From positions 1 to 17,271 of the forward strand of contig JAOXYB010021303.1 of NCBI GenBank assembly GCA_028565635.1: a stretch of 17,271 bases of DNA, given 5' to 3'. The notes under the pieces are model-generated. The model was not told where the DNA came from and did not search any database. It saw only the letters and a program-made list of their open reading frames with translations. The DNA comes from Phoronis ovalis. Lineage: Eukaryota; Phoronida; Phoronidae. This document shows, in pieces, positions 8,209 to 16,938 of the stretch. Position 1 is the first letter of the stretch, and every line of letters starts with the position of its first letter. Position numbers and translations under genes: made by a program.

Positions 8209-9561
8209 TTAAAATTTGTTGTGCAGTAAACTGCTTATATAGTTGTAGTACCTAGTAGTGACGATTGACCCATTCCTAGATGTAATGCTTGTATCACTGT
8301 CATTTTTCCATGTGAGACTTTGTGATGGTGGTGAAAAACTTGGAAACATTAAAGCTGGTCTGTTGAATACAGGTATAGGTATGTTTTTACCACTGGTGTT
8401 GCAAAGGTTCCCAGTAGGCCCTATGACTATGGGGAAATTTGCCTCCAAACAGCCACCAAATTTATTAAACTTTACAGCAACTTTTAAACTGTAGGTCACC
8501 TCAATAAAGTCGCAACCTTCTATGAGTGATGGCAAAATTTTGCTTGGAATAGGAAAAAATATATCGCACTCATTTGTCATGTTATCGTCTTCAAAACTAC
8601 CTCCTAGTTGTACTTTCCGACTCAATGATGATACCACACTTGTAAATTTTTTTTTGTTTTCGGTTTTATTTTCGGCATACTTGATAACTGCATTCTGATA
8701 AAGGTCAAGCTTGATTAACTTTGTGTGGTTATCTTTATAGCCTACCCCGTCTGCCGCTACTTCAATATGCAATTCAATTTTATCTCCAAGTTGATATGCT
8801 GTACGGTCTGTTTTGAATGACACAGATGCCGGTGTTGTATCAATTGGTATGCACGATGTATCTAAAGTCTCTGTATGAGTGATAGGTATAAATGCATCAG
8901 TTTGACTCACAAGGTCAAATGCACGTGTTATCATAAACGGTTCTTTAACACTCTTTATTACTTTAACTAATTGTTTTTTCGTGTTTGTTCCCGTGTTTAC
9001 CGATCCCGTGTCCTCGCAGATTCGTGCTTTGACTTGATAATTTATATAAACTCCAAAGCCTTTCTTACTGTTATATCTAAGACTAGAAGGTAATTCGCGT
9101 GAGAGAAGATAATTAAAATCAGAGCCATAAATTCCTGGCTCAAAGTGTAGAACGTGGTCTTTTTTGCCAGAACCCATAATTAGTGCCCTTTTCTTGATGT
9201 ATATTTCTCGTTGCATTTCCACATGTCCGAAACCTGGTTTGTGCATGTAGACTACTCCCTGTCCTTGGATTAACAACTCGACATACCATAATGACAATGA
9301 ACGCCGCACTTCAAATAAAACTTTTCCGCTCAAGTTATCACCAGGCTGGAAATCATATGTTTCCTTATTGATAGAGTTTATGATTACTTTCAAGTTTTTA
9401 ATTGCTTTTTCTTTTGGTATTTTTCTAATAACTGTTGGTACCAAATGGTATTTCTTTGTTGTTCTTCTTGGTTTCTTCAGTGTTAATGTTTTGTAACGAT
9501 GTGATTGGTTCTTAGCAGGGGATGTCGTACTGTACAGCAAGCTTCTGTCCCCTGTGCCCAT
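8209..9561 (-). CDS. Alpha-arrestin (arrestin domain-containing protein)
   Basis: A complete 450-residue protein in one uninterrupted coding exon. Residues about 54-195 fit an Arrestin_N domain (YDFQPGDNLSGKVLFEV is the typical edge-strand motif; LWYVELLIQGQG and QVKARICE follow). Residues about 235-385 fit Arrestin_C (TDRTAYQLGDKIELHIEV, then EVTYSLKVAVKF and NFPIVIG near its end). Alpha-arrestins are cytosolic adaptors that link membrane cargo to NEDD4-type ubiquitin ligases through PPxY motifs. No PPxY is visible here; the tail (about 390-450) is Ser/Thr-rich with only PPSQS. The first 50 residues form a basic extension (TLKKPRRTTKKY) before the arrestin fold. The start is supported by a good context (ACAATGG) and by a splice acceptor 20 bases upstream. 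Domain identity is secure; the cargo or ligase partner is unknown. The orthologue among ARRDC/TXNIP-like proteins cannot be named by eye. Confidence 0.93.
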   Translation of the reverse strand: MGTGDRSLLYSTTSPAKNQSHRYKTLTLKKPRRTTKKYHLVPTVIRKIPKEKAIKNLKVIINSINKETYDFQPGDNLSGKVLFEVRRSLSLWYVELLIQGQGVVYMHKPGFGHVEMQREIYIKKRALIMGSGKKDHVLHFEPGIYGSDFNYLLSRELPSSLRYNSKKGFGVYINYQVKARICEDTGSVNTGTNTKKQLVKVIKSVKEPFMITRAFDLVSQTDAFIPITHTETLDTSCIPIDTTPASVSFKTDRTAYQLGDKIELHIEVAADGVGYKDNHTKLIKLDLYQNAVIKYAENKTENKKKFTSVVSSLSRKVQLGGSFEDDNMTNECDIFFPIPSKILPSLIEGCDFIEVTYSLKVAVKFNKFGGCLEANFPIVIGPTGNLCNTSGKNIPIPVFNRPALMFPSFSPPSQSLTWKNDSDTSITSRNGSIVTTRYYNYISSLLHNKF

Positions 9562-9581
9562 TGTATTGTCCTTTTAGGTTC
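9562..9581 (-). other. 5' UTR part of the arrestin coding exon
   Basis: On the minus strand the sequence ATATCTTTTCAG ends at 9582, a strong splice acceptor directly before GAACCTAAAAGGACA and the start codon. It implies that the coding exon starts at 9581 and that a non-coding leader exon lies upstream. Confidence 0.6.
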
Positions 9582-9997
9582 CTGAAAAGATATTACATTT
9601 TTGAGACAAGTAAGAAACTCTATGTTTTGGGATAATATTTATACACATTTTAACTTAAATGAATATAAATCAAGGTACTGAAGATGACCGGCTAACAGCT
9701 TGTGGTAACTTGGATATAATTCAAAAGTAAGCAAGCAACACTTTACAAACTATAAATATTGTATAAATTATTGTATCATAAATTATAATTTATCAGTAGT
9801 TGAAATCTATAGAACTGATAATAATATCCTAACCACAGCTGTAAAAATTAAACTCCTGATATTGTGTACCTCGAGTCCTGTGAGAAACTCATCTCGGTCA
9901 CCTGACCGGTTTATCTGGTTTTTTGAGTGTTCCTTTTTTGATGATTAATTGATTTGTGTACTATTGTAAATGTTACTAGGTAACAAAGTGAACTTAC

Positions 9998-10110
9998 CTT
10001 GCTGGTACTGTACCTGAATTGTATAATTTTTCTGTTATCTGTTTGACGTCTAAACTCATGTGAGCATGTCTTGTGATCCACCCAGCTTTGCTTTCTGTAT
10101 AATTTCCGTC
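9998..10110 (-). other. Predicted non-coding first exon of the arrestin gene
   Basis: On the minus strand CAGCAAG is followed by GTAAGTT, a full-consensus donor with exon end at 9998. Spliced to the acceptor at 9582 it removes an intron of 416 bases. A TATA-like word lies about 140 bases further upstream, so the exon would be roughly 110 bases. The transcription start is a guess from the spacing; only the donor is seen directly. Confidence 0.4.
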
Positions 10111-10133
10111 TTTGTGTGTTTCTACACCTGCCT

Positions 10134-10143
10134 CTTATTTATG
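10134..10143 (-). promoter_or_regulatory. TATA-like box, candidate arrestin promoter
   Basis: The minus strand reads CATAAATAAG followed by a GC-richer AGGCAGGTG. It lies at a suitable distance upstream of the predicted leader exon. AT-rich DNA yields such words by chance, so this is a weak call resting on position. Confidence 0.25.
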
Positions 10144-11484
10144 TAGGAGTTGCTGTTGTGTATGCTAATCAGACAATTAATATTATTTCTTGAATTTTAG
10201 AGAACATAATGTTCTCCTATTCCTTCGACATTACAAACTGATTGCTCGACGGCTTCCTTCAAATGATAAATTTATATGATGCACAGCTTACAGTATTAAT
10301 GGACTTTTACATGAAATTAATATTTAATAACTTTGGGCGTTTTTCTAATAAAAAAGACTAATAGGTTGAATAAAATATTAGAATGTCTGCATGTTACAAT
10401 TCAGTGACTATGCAATAGTATTAGGATTAAAAGTGTTTTTTTTGTTGTTAATCATTTCACATATCATATAAAAGGATCAGGGTAGATAGCTTCTTTTTTG
10501 AATTAGTTTAAATAGGTTCATTAATAGTTCATAAATCATGTATTATTTTTATTGTAATGTATTAATCATGTTCTAATTTTATAACCCATTGTTGCTACCA
10601 ACTGAGATGTTCTCTGTACACGCCCACTATTCATAATAAAATTCAGAGGAAGTGCGCTGATAAAACTTGTTTCAATGATCACGGTCTGTTTAAAAGTAAC
10701 AATAATGTTTAGTGAGAAATGCTGATATTGTTGATATAGTGGTAAAAACATAGCTGCAATAATATGGATAATAATAATAATAATAATATAGATTTGCAGT
10801 GCAAATTATAGATAAAAATATTCTATTAAAAATTAAGTCTCATTTTTAATGCTTCAATAAATCAAAGAATATATGCTGAATATAATCAGGTGAAAATTTA
10901 AAATTTAAATATTAGTTTTCCTAGACACCTACTGTGAATTTCAAGTTATGATTGATATCAACCTGTAAATAATTTATGGCAATTTACGTTTCTGCTTAGT
11001 TGATAAAAGAATAATAGACTTCCAAGTTTTTTCAACAAGCTGATTTTTCCCAATCGGACATTGCCCTTTAGAATTTGAAGCAGAATGAGTGGGATTATTT
11101 GCAAAACTTCTTGCAAGCAGAATATAAATTTTGCATGTAAACTGCTCCTTAAAAACCCCCACACACTATTAGAGCACACATCCTACAAAAATTGATATAT
11201 TGAAATTTAAGTCAACTGTGTAACCACAAAAAATTTATTATTAAAATTACGCTAAGGGTTTAGGTGTCTGTTGCTTTCACTTCAGTAATTGCAGTTTCAA
11301 TACTTTTTGTTTGCGCTCTTCTACCCACACAAGAAATAATGTTAAGAAATAATTGAAATCATTGAACAGTCTAGAGGTTCTGTAGAGTTCAAACTTCTGT
11401 TCTGAAACAGAGTCAGATTATTATTTGTATAACCGAAACAGAACAACTGAATGAGTATTCGTGCAAAATTCAAATTATTTGTAG
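10144..11484. other. Divergent spacer between arrestin and alsin; upstream alsin exon(s) expected here
   Basis: The first recognised alsin exon has no in-frame ATG, so the start codon must lie upstream, probably in this stretch. One candidate is ATG at 10948, reading MIDINL and leaving in the right phase at 10964 before GTAAAT, but that donor is weak. The frames at 10958-11179 on the minus strand are two overlapping shadows. An AAT microsatellite lies at 10768-10790. Confidence 0.4.
10768..10790. repeat. AAT microsatellite
   Basis: About seven uninterrupted copies of the AAT trinucleotide in the spacer upstream of alsin. Confidence 0.9.
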
Positions 11485-11735
11485 AAAAGACCAAACAGAC
11501 AAACGAGGCTTGCCGTATTTATGGGAAAGGCAGGAATCAAATGTGCAACTTATATTTTATGAAATTCTGGCTCAGAAACAAGTCATTAATCTTGCCACAG
11601 GAGGGCAGCATTGTGCTTTCCTAACAAATGGGTGTGAAGTGTACTGTTGTGGTGCTAACAACTTTGGACAGCTTGGTATTGGAACCGTGACTGAAGACAG
11701 CGTCAAAGAACCTGTCATTGTTAATCAACTGAATG
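11485..11735 (+). CDS. ALS2: Alsin (ALS2) exon: N-terminus and first RCC1-like blade
   Basis: Bounded by the acceptor AATTATTTGTAG before 11485 and the donor GAATG/GTATGT after 11735. It enters with the third base of a codon and leaves with the first. Residues KRGLPYLW correspond to ERGLVHIW near residue 20 of human alsin as I remember it, and INLATGGQHCAFLTNGCEVY to its first RCC1-like signature. FGQLGIG closes the blade. The exon thus begins only about 15 residues from the expected N-terminus. There is no ATG in frame between the acceptor and the conserved segment, and upstream in-frame sequence reaches a stop near 11372 with no ATG, so the start codon is in another exon. A later acceptor-like CTCAG at about 11578 would delete the conserved LPYLW segment and is less likely. 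Confidence 0.85.
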
Positions 11736-11969
11736 GTATGTCATCCGTACTATTTCAATAAAAATTGCAACATGTTTAATCTTTTAATTAAAACATAAAA
11801 ATACAATATCAGAAAAACAGCTGTAATAATGCTGAATGACATAAATTCCTCATAGCATGATGTGGATATCACAATTAATACTAAATACAAATGCAAATCA
11901 GGCATTTAGTGCTGATTACTGCTGCTGATTTATCAAACGAAGGTACTGAGTGCATCTTTATATTTTTAG
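11736..11969 (+). other. Alsin intron, 234 bases
   Basis: GTATGT to TATTTTTAG. The flanking exons leave one base (G) and bring two (GT), restoring a glycine codon and joining VNQLN to KSIVGIDCG in frame. Confidence 0.85.
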
Positions 11970-13661
11970 GTAAATCCATTGTTGGCATAGACTGCGGAGA
12001 AAATCACTGTACAGCAGTGACATCTGGTGGTGAAGTTTATACTTGGGGTAATTCGGAACAAGGACAATGTGGCACAGGAAAGTTAGGAATTATCCCATTG
12101 CCTCAGAATGTAGAAATTATCTCCCCTGCTGAAGTCTGCATTCACGGTATAGAGGCACCTGAAAATCCTGTATCAATTAAGCAGGTCTCTTGCGGTGATA
12201 CTCACACAATGGCACTGTCCGATACTGGGGAAATATGGACATGGGGTTCAGGATTGCAACTAGGAATTTTAAACAATTTACAATCGCTATCACCGGTGAT
12301 GTTAGATTTCTTAGAAGGCCGAAAAGTTCTGAGTGTGAAGTGTGGAGGACAACATAGCTTAGCTGTGATTGAAAAATCTATTTTAACCCTGATTGAAAAT
12401 CATGACAGTAGTCCTGGTGATAATAATGTTGATATTGCAATGACAGCGGGAACAACTGCAAGGGGTCGCACACATTCCATGTTATGTGCAAGGTGTACAT
12501 CGGATGTGTATCAATACTCTGCAAGAGAAAGCATATCAGTTACAAGCCATGACCAACGCTGCCCATTGGGACTAGATCTTCAAGAAATTAATGTGGAAGT
12601 GTTTGAGGATGGAAGGTCTCAGGATAGTAGTCACATGGCAAGTGATGAAAGTAATGAGACTCAAATGAGTATCAACGCTGCACAGACTAAAAATGATGCA
12701 GCTCAAGCTGCTGAAGACAGTAAAAATGAAAGGACAAGTGATATCAAAACTATTACTTCTGATAATAATGATACGACATTGTCTGTGGATGAGCCTAGTA
12801 ATGGCCACGGACTTATTAGTGCAATAAAAGACGATTTTGCTGAAACTGTGATCACTAAAAATTCCAGTAATGTAGGCCGGCTGAGTACAACAGATTTGCA
12901 ATTAAATGTGATATCAATCCCTCAAACAATTCCTGAGAAATCTAGGAACATGTCAGACATCCCTACAAATGCTTTAAGCTTTGGCACGAGTTGTGAGCTT
13001 GCTAAAAGTGCCGCGTCACATCTCAGCACTGGCAGTCCTGATAAAACCGTTTCAAAAAACAAAGCTCACAAAAGTCAAAGTGAAAATGCAGACTCTTTGC
13101 ATAGTGAGGTACAGTTACGTGAACGTGCCCATAGTAGCATTTCGAGACACAGACATAATACCTTTGTCAATGAAGAACAAGCTTTAGACTATTTACAAAA
13201 AAGACTAAGCGATGACAAGATTAAAAACAATGTAGGTCCAGATGATAGTCAACAGGATTTAGGGCCTTCCAGTACTTCTAACATATCAATGATTAGAGAG
13301 CGAGTGGACAGCATACTGACCAGTGTTGGGGCACCTACTACATTTTCCGTGCAGACTCAGATATCAAGCTTATCAACAAACGTCATGACAAATCTCAAGT
13401 CGTCAGTGGAAAAATTTGGTTTTGTTTCTCGAGCTAATATTGAAATGGAGAATGTTTCTCACTCGAGTAGTTCAGATTCATTAAATGTTTCATCCAGTGC
13501 AGATACGCCTACATTTTCTGAAGAAGGCTCGCCATTTGCGTCTCGAAAAGAAACCCTTGATGAGAGTACAGAGACGTCTTTCATTCAAGGGCAAGGTCAG
13601 GTTCATAGTGTACAAGATGACTCAGCGTTCAATGTGACAACTAGCAGTGGAGAGCTATCAG
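11970..13661 (+). CDS. ALS2: Alsin (ALS2) large exon: RCC1-like blades and the long disordered insertion
   Basis: A 1692-base exon encoding 564 residues. The first part holds RCC1-type blades: CGENHCTAVTSGGEVYTWGN, then CGDTHTMALSDTGEIWTWG and LQLG, then CGGQHSLAV at about 12341. Spacing and wording follow human alsin (CGEEHTLALS, IWAWGTGCQLG, CGAFHSLALV). From about 12370 to the exon end some 430 residues are polar, Ser/Thr/Asn/Asp-rich and apparently disordered, with one ordered-looking CARC to RCPLG segment (12485-12562). This matches the known layout of alsin, whose RCC1-like propeller is split by a long poorly conserved insertion. Alsin is a cytosolic and endosomal guanine nucleotide exchange factor for Rab5 (VPS9 domain) with a DH/PH module acting in Rac1 signalling; those domains lie beyond this exon. 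The donor is CTATCAG/GTTTGG, and the frame continues into the intron to a stop at 13786. Confidence 0.93.
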
Positions 13662-14129
13662 GTTTGGTTTTGGCTGCATTCTCTATATTAAAAAATAGAT
13701 GCTGTATATGCTGTGTTATCTCTGTTGTAAACAATGAGTTTTTAGTTTTTTTAGGGAGTTTGAATGTTTTCTGTTCATATGCATAAGTATTTAACAGAAA
13801 GAAATAAATTAAACTGAAATTAAAGTACATGTATACTTAGCAGACAGTCTGCCTATAGATTGCCTTTACCTTCTGAATGAATTTAAACACTGCTTTGTGA
13901 AATCAATGAATTTTTAGTACTATTAATTTTATGTAATCTTACACAATCCTGCGCCTGTGTGTGGAGTACAGACTTTACAAATTAAAAGGAGGCTAGGTAC
14001 CAATAATAACTGGATATACTTGTTTGTGCATACATTATTTGTGTCTGATAAGATAGCTTGGTATGTTAATGTTTGCAGAAAATGATAATGATTAGTAGGT
14101 AACATTGTTGAGTATACATCTGCTTTCAG
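13662..14129 (+). other. Alsin intron with in-frame read-through and AATAAA
   Basis: The intron runs from GTTTGG to TCTGCTTTCAG. The exon frame stays open for 41 codons (LVLAAFSILK, then a Cys-rich hydrophobic run) to TAA at 13784-13786. AATAAA follows at 13803-13808 and ATTAAA at about 13819. This could end a shorter transcript. Confidence 0.75.
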
Positions 14130-14261
14130 TGTTGGCAGGTCCATCCAGGGTACCCGAAGTTGTTCAAGGCCCTTCTTCAGATACAATACCAATACCTCTT
14201 AGAAAAAGTCGTCAAACCATGCCTAGAATGATGTCTCTAGCCCCAGTACTGCAGACAAAAA
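14130..14261 (+). CDS. ALS2: Alsin (ALS2) exon: end of the insertion
   Basis: Acceptor TGCTTTCAG before 14130 and donor ACAAAAA/GTATGT after 14261; it enters with two bases (completing a valine codon with the preceding G) and leaves with one. The 132 bases encode a basic, proline-rich piece (IPIPLRKSRQTMPRMMSLAP) comparable in place and charge to LLRKAARVKTRTVVLTP in human alsin. Identity rests mainly on position, phase and this weak match. Confidence 0.75.
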
Positions 14262-14844
14262 GTATGTACTGTTTTAATACTTGTAATAGGCCACACCAAA
14301 ACGATGAGCTGTTTAACAGGCAAAAGCCCCACAAAAACTGAGTAGGAAGAGCTCTTTTTTTTATAAAAAACGGTTCAATGGATACAACTCTTTAAGAATT
14401 GAAGAATGGGTAGGTTTTTTGTTTTTGTAATAATACGTTCTTTTAATTTAAGAAACTTTATAAGAAATTTAATTATTTTAGACTTTAGATTATATAACAC
14501 GGAGGTATAGTATTATTTTAAAATAAAAATGCCAAAATTTGAAGCGGTTGTGCCTGTTAAACAAGGTTTTTTTGGTTCCGGCCTTAGTTGCATAAATTTA
14601 AAAATTGAAACTCCAAAGCTTGCCTTTTGTAATCAACAATTACACCAATGGTACAGATTTTCACCAGTAAGATTGTTTGGACTTTGATGTTTAAATGGCT
14701 TTGTTTTAGAGAGTCTTGTTACAAAATTTACCAAAGTTTAATACAGATGAAATATCAAATTCTAGTACAATGTCACTGAGTACTCTTTTGTATTTGCTTA
14801 CACTGGTTAAACCATGTACACAAAATGTTCCATTGTATTTGTAG
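14262..14844 (+). other. Alsin intron, 583 bases
   Basis: GTATGT to GTATTTGTAG. AT-rich, with no repeat or other exon recognised inside. Confidence 0.8.
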
Positions 14845-14938
14845 GTGATTATGAGAGCGAGTGTAGCATCAACACAGAAATATGGAGTTGGGGATCCGGA
14901 AAGAGTGGGCAGCTGGGTCATGGAGACTTCTTAGATAG
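14845..14938 (+). CDS. ALS2: Alsin (ALS2) exon: RCC1-like blade after the insertion
   Basis: A 94-base exon between acceptor TTTGTAG and donor GATAG/GTATTG. It encodes EIWSWGSGKSGQLGHGDFLD, which parallels human EVWTWGKGKEGQLGHGD, the point where the propeller resumes after the insertion. It enters with two bases and leaves with two, and both joins give the expected residues. Confidence 0.9.
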
Positions 14939-15049
14939 GTATTGTCAGAATGTATTAGCTAAACATGTCTTTCCATAGTACGACAGTAGTAATTGATAAA
15001 AAGAGTGTTACCTGTTATTGTAAAATGTTTAGAATATATATGATAGGGC

Positions 15050-15363
15050 TCTCGAGACAATATTGGATATCAGCAATGATTTCATGATAGTTATTTCAGC
15101 CTTTTTCAACATTTTGGACTTCCTGGGTTGTTCTGTACAAACACACAAAACATATTTTCTAATGAATCAGTAAAAAATTGTTATAGTTACAGCTTGTGGT
15201 CTCTCAGTAATACAATGTTGGACGGTTGAACTGATTTTATGGTAGTAGTTATTTCAGCCTTGTTCTGAACCTGGGACTCGTATAACTACTTAATTATAAT
15301 AGTCCCAGTTCTGAACATATCATTTTAACCATGAAAATACAAACATAATTTCCAGTGAATCTG
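15050..15363. repeat. Diverged direct duplication in the alsin intron
   Basis: Copy A (15050-15170) and copy B (15201-15363) share, in order, CTCTC, CAATRTTGGA-like words, TGATTT(C/T)ATG, TAGTTATTTCAGCC, ACAAA(C)ATA and GTGAATC/ATGAATC. Copy B is longer by about 46 bases, which equals the 38-bp insertion plus one 8-bp duplication. Confidence 0.6.
15263..15316. mobile_element. 38-bp inverted-repeat insertion with 8-bp target duplication
   Basis: TTCTGAAC occurs at 15263-15270 and again at 15309-15316. Between them a 38-bp segment starts with CTGGGACT and ends with AGTCCCAG, perfect 8-bp inverted repeats. An 8-bp target duplication is the hallmark of hAT-type (also P and Merlin) transposition. 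The related copy A of the intronic duplication lacks the segment, consistent with an empty site. It is a very short internally deleted remnant. Confidence 0.65.
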
Positions 15364-15488
15364 CCTTTATTTATTGATTATTCAATCTGCACCATATTAG
15401 CATGTCATAAATCTATTTCCTTTTTGTCCTTAGTTACTTTAGATACTTGTTTATGTCTTGTATGAATGCTAATTTTCACATGTTCCAG

Positions 15489-15663
15489 GCCTCAACCATG
15501 CTGTATTCAATCTTTACTGGGTAAACAAGTTGTGAAAGTCTCTGCAGGAAGGAGTCACTGCTTAGCCGTCACAAGTATCGGTCAAGCTTATTCATGGGGA
15601 GACAACTCTTTTGGGCAGCTCGGTGCAAATGAAGGGTCTTCACCCTTCCCAGTTAAAGTCAAG
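15489..15663 (+). CDS. ALS2: Alsin (ALS2) exon: RCC1-like blade
   Basis: A 175-base exon from acceptor TGTTCCAG to donor GTCAAG/GTAATA. It completes an Arg codon with the previous exon and ends in phase 0. It encodes RPQPCCIQSLLGKQVVKVSA followed by GRSHCLAVTSIGQAYSWG and NSFGQLG, a full RCC1-like unit matching human [26 protein letters not shown] and QVYSWGSNTFGQLG. Confidence 0.93.
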
Positions 15664-16435
15664 GTAATAATGTTACTGCATATATTAGTTAAAATTAGCC
15701 TATGTACCAGTAACGTTTTTTTAATAGGGTGCTTCCCTGTTTTGTGATGAATCCTTCACTGAAGGTATGAATAGTAATGTAATTTCAAGGACTATGAAGT
15801 TAATGGCACAAAACATGCTCTGGAGAAGAAAAAAATGGCAAAAAAAACTTTCCCTGATTTATTTTACAAATGTTTTAGCAACAAATCTGGTGTGATCCAG
15901 TAACTAGGAAATTGAAATTGGCAAAAAAGGTAAAGGTATAGGTTTTATAGTCTTGTTTCACAACTAACACGGTTCACATGACATTATACAATTACCCCTT
16001 GCTTTTCGTACCCGTTCAATTCACTGTATGAATCTTCTTATCCATGCATAAAGGCATGAGCAAGCTACAGTTTTGGTCACACCATAGCATGTACTAATTT
16101 CACGACTAAGAGCACCATTTAAGACTGGCTACTTAACAAGCCACCACAGAAAGCTCTTTTAGTGATAGTGGAACTTCTGTGTTACAAGCCAGACCCTCTA
16201 CCAATCGAGCTTATGACACTGCTTAATCAATAAGCAAATAGATGGCGATTCTATCTAGTAGATTCATCAAACTTAATTAGGTCTATTAACTGTATGGTAT
16301 TAGTATGAGTAGTAGAAACTACAGATGCAGCTCAGAAACAATGACACGTACATGATTTTTTTCTATAGTCTCATTGTTTTTAAACAAATTAAATTAAAAT
16401 CACATTATTTCTAAGTAGTGCCTTTCTATCTACAG
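15664..16435 (+). other. Alsin intron, 772 bases, with a tRNA-derived repeat
   Basis: GTAATA to CTATCTACAG. A tRNA-like segment lies on its minus strand at 16150-16222; the remainder shows no coding sequence. Confidence 0.8.
16100..16222 (-). repeat. tRNA-derived SINE or tRNA-Thr-like pseudogene
   Basis: On the minus strand from 16222 the sequence begins GCAGTGT and contains TAAGCTCGATTGGTAGAGG (16195-16213), close to the polymerase III A box and D arm of a tRNA. CTTGTAA (16182-16188) sits where an anticodon loop should be and would give anticodon TGT (Thr). The following stem and the B box (AGTTCCACTATC) are degenerate, so a working tRNA is unlikely. It may be the head of a SINE whose body extends to lower coordinates, perhaps to about 15940; that boundary is not defined. 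Confidence 0.5.
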
Positions 16436-16618
16436 CCAATGTCTTCTGTAAACATTTGGGATGTTGACAGCTCAGATGACTTTTCCTTGTTTTTAACGGA
16501 TGGTATGGGATACCAGCCAGATATTTATTTTTGTGGCAAGAATGCATCAGATAGTGGAACAGCAAGGAAAGAGTCATCCCATACCAGACAACTGACCAGA
16601 TTGCCCCATGTGAAGAAG
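16436..16618 (+). CDS. ALS2: Alsin (ALS2) exon: last RCC1-like unit
   Basis: A 183-base exon in phase 0 at both ends, from acceptor TATCTACAG to donor AAGAAG/GTATTC. VNIWDVDSSDDFSLFLTDG corresponds to VWSIAAGRDYSLFLVD of human alsin, and YQPDIYFCGK to FQPGLYYSGR. The final LTRLPHVKK leads to the linker before the DH domain. Confidence 0.9.
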
Positions 16619-16938
16619 GTATTCTACTCTGCATTTTGCACTTTTTACAAACTTAGTGAGTAAAATTAAATATAAATCAAATATAGAACAAAGCAGTAGT
16701 TTACTATTCAACCTTTGGATGCCATCATGTATTGCTGACATCTGGTGGTAGCAATAAACTAATTATTGTTTTCCTCAGTGAAATCATCATTAATGAGAGA
16801 TGACCCTACTAGGTGTTGCCGCAAATGATAATGATATGATGTGCTTTAAGGATTATTCATTTATTGTTTCATTTCAATGGACCAACTTTCAAGCCAGCTT
16901 GAAATGTATGGCTGTCATAAAGTAAACCATATTTGTAG
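16619..16938 (+). other. Alsin intron, 320 bases, with an 18-bp palindrome near its end
   Basis: GTATTC to CATATTTGTAG. TTTCAAGC (16887-16894) and GCTTGAAA (16897-16904) form a perfect stem with a two-base spacer, 35 bases before the acceptor. Confidence 0.8.

Larger units (their letters stand above)
14939..15488 (+). other. Alsin intron, 550 bases, with a diverged duplication
   Basis: GTATTG to ATGTTCCAG. It contains two related copies of a roughly 120-bp sequence (15050-15170 and 15201-15363); the second carries a small inverted-repeat insertion. Confidence 0.8.

Noticed and set aside
8258-8494. Plus-strand frame of 78 codons
   Set aside because: Antisense shadow of the arrestin gene.
10958-11179. 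Two minus-strand frames upstream of alsin
   Set aside because: Same DNA read in two frames; no domain and no conservation evidence.
12572-12901. Minus-strand frame of 109 codons
   Set aside because: Antisense to the disordered insertion of alsin; explained by composition.
16389-16634. Minus-strand frame of 81 codons
   Set aside because: Antisense to a clear alsin exon with matched splice sites.
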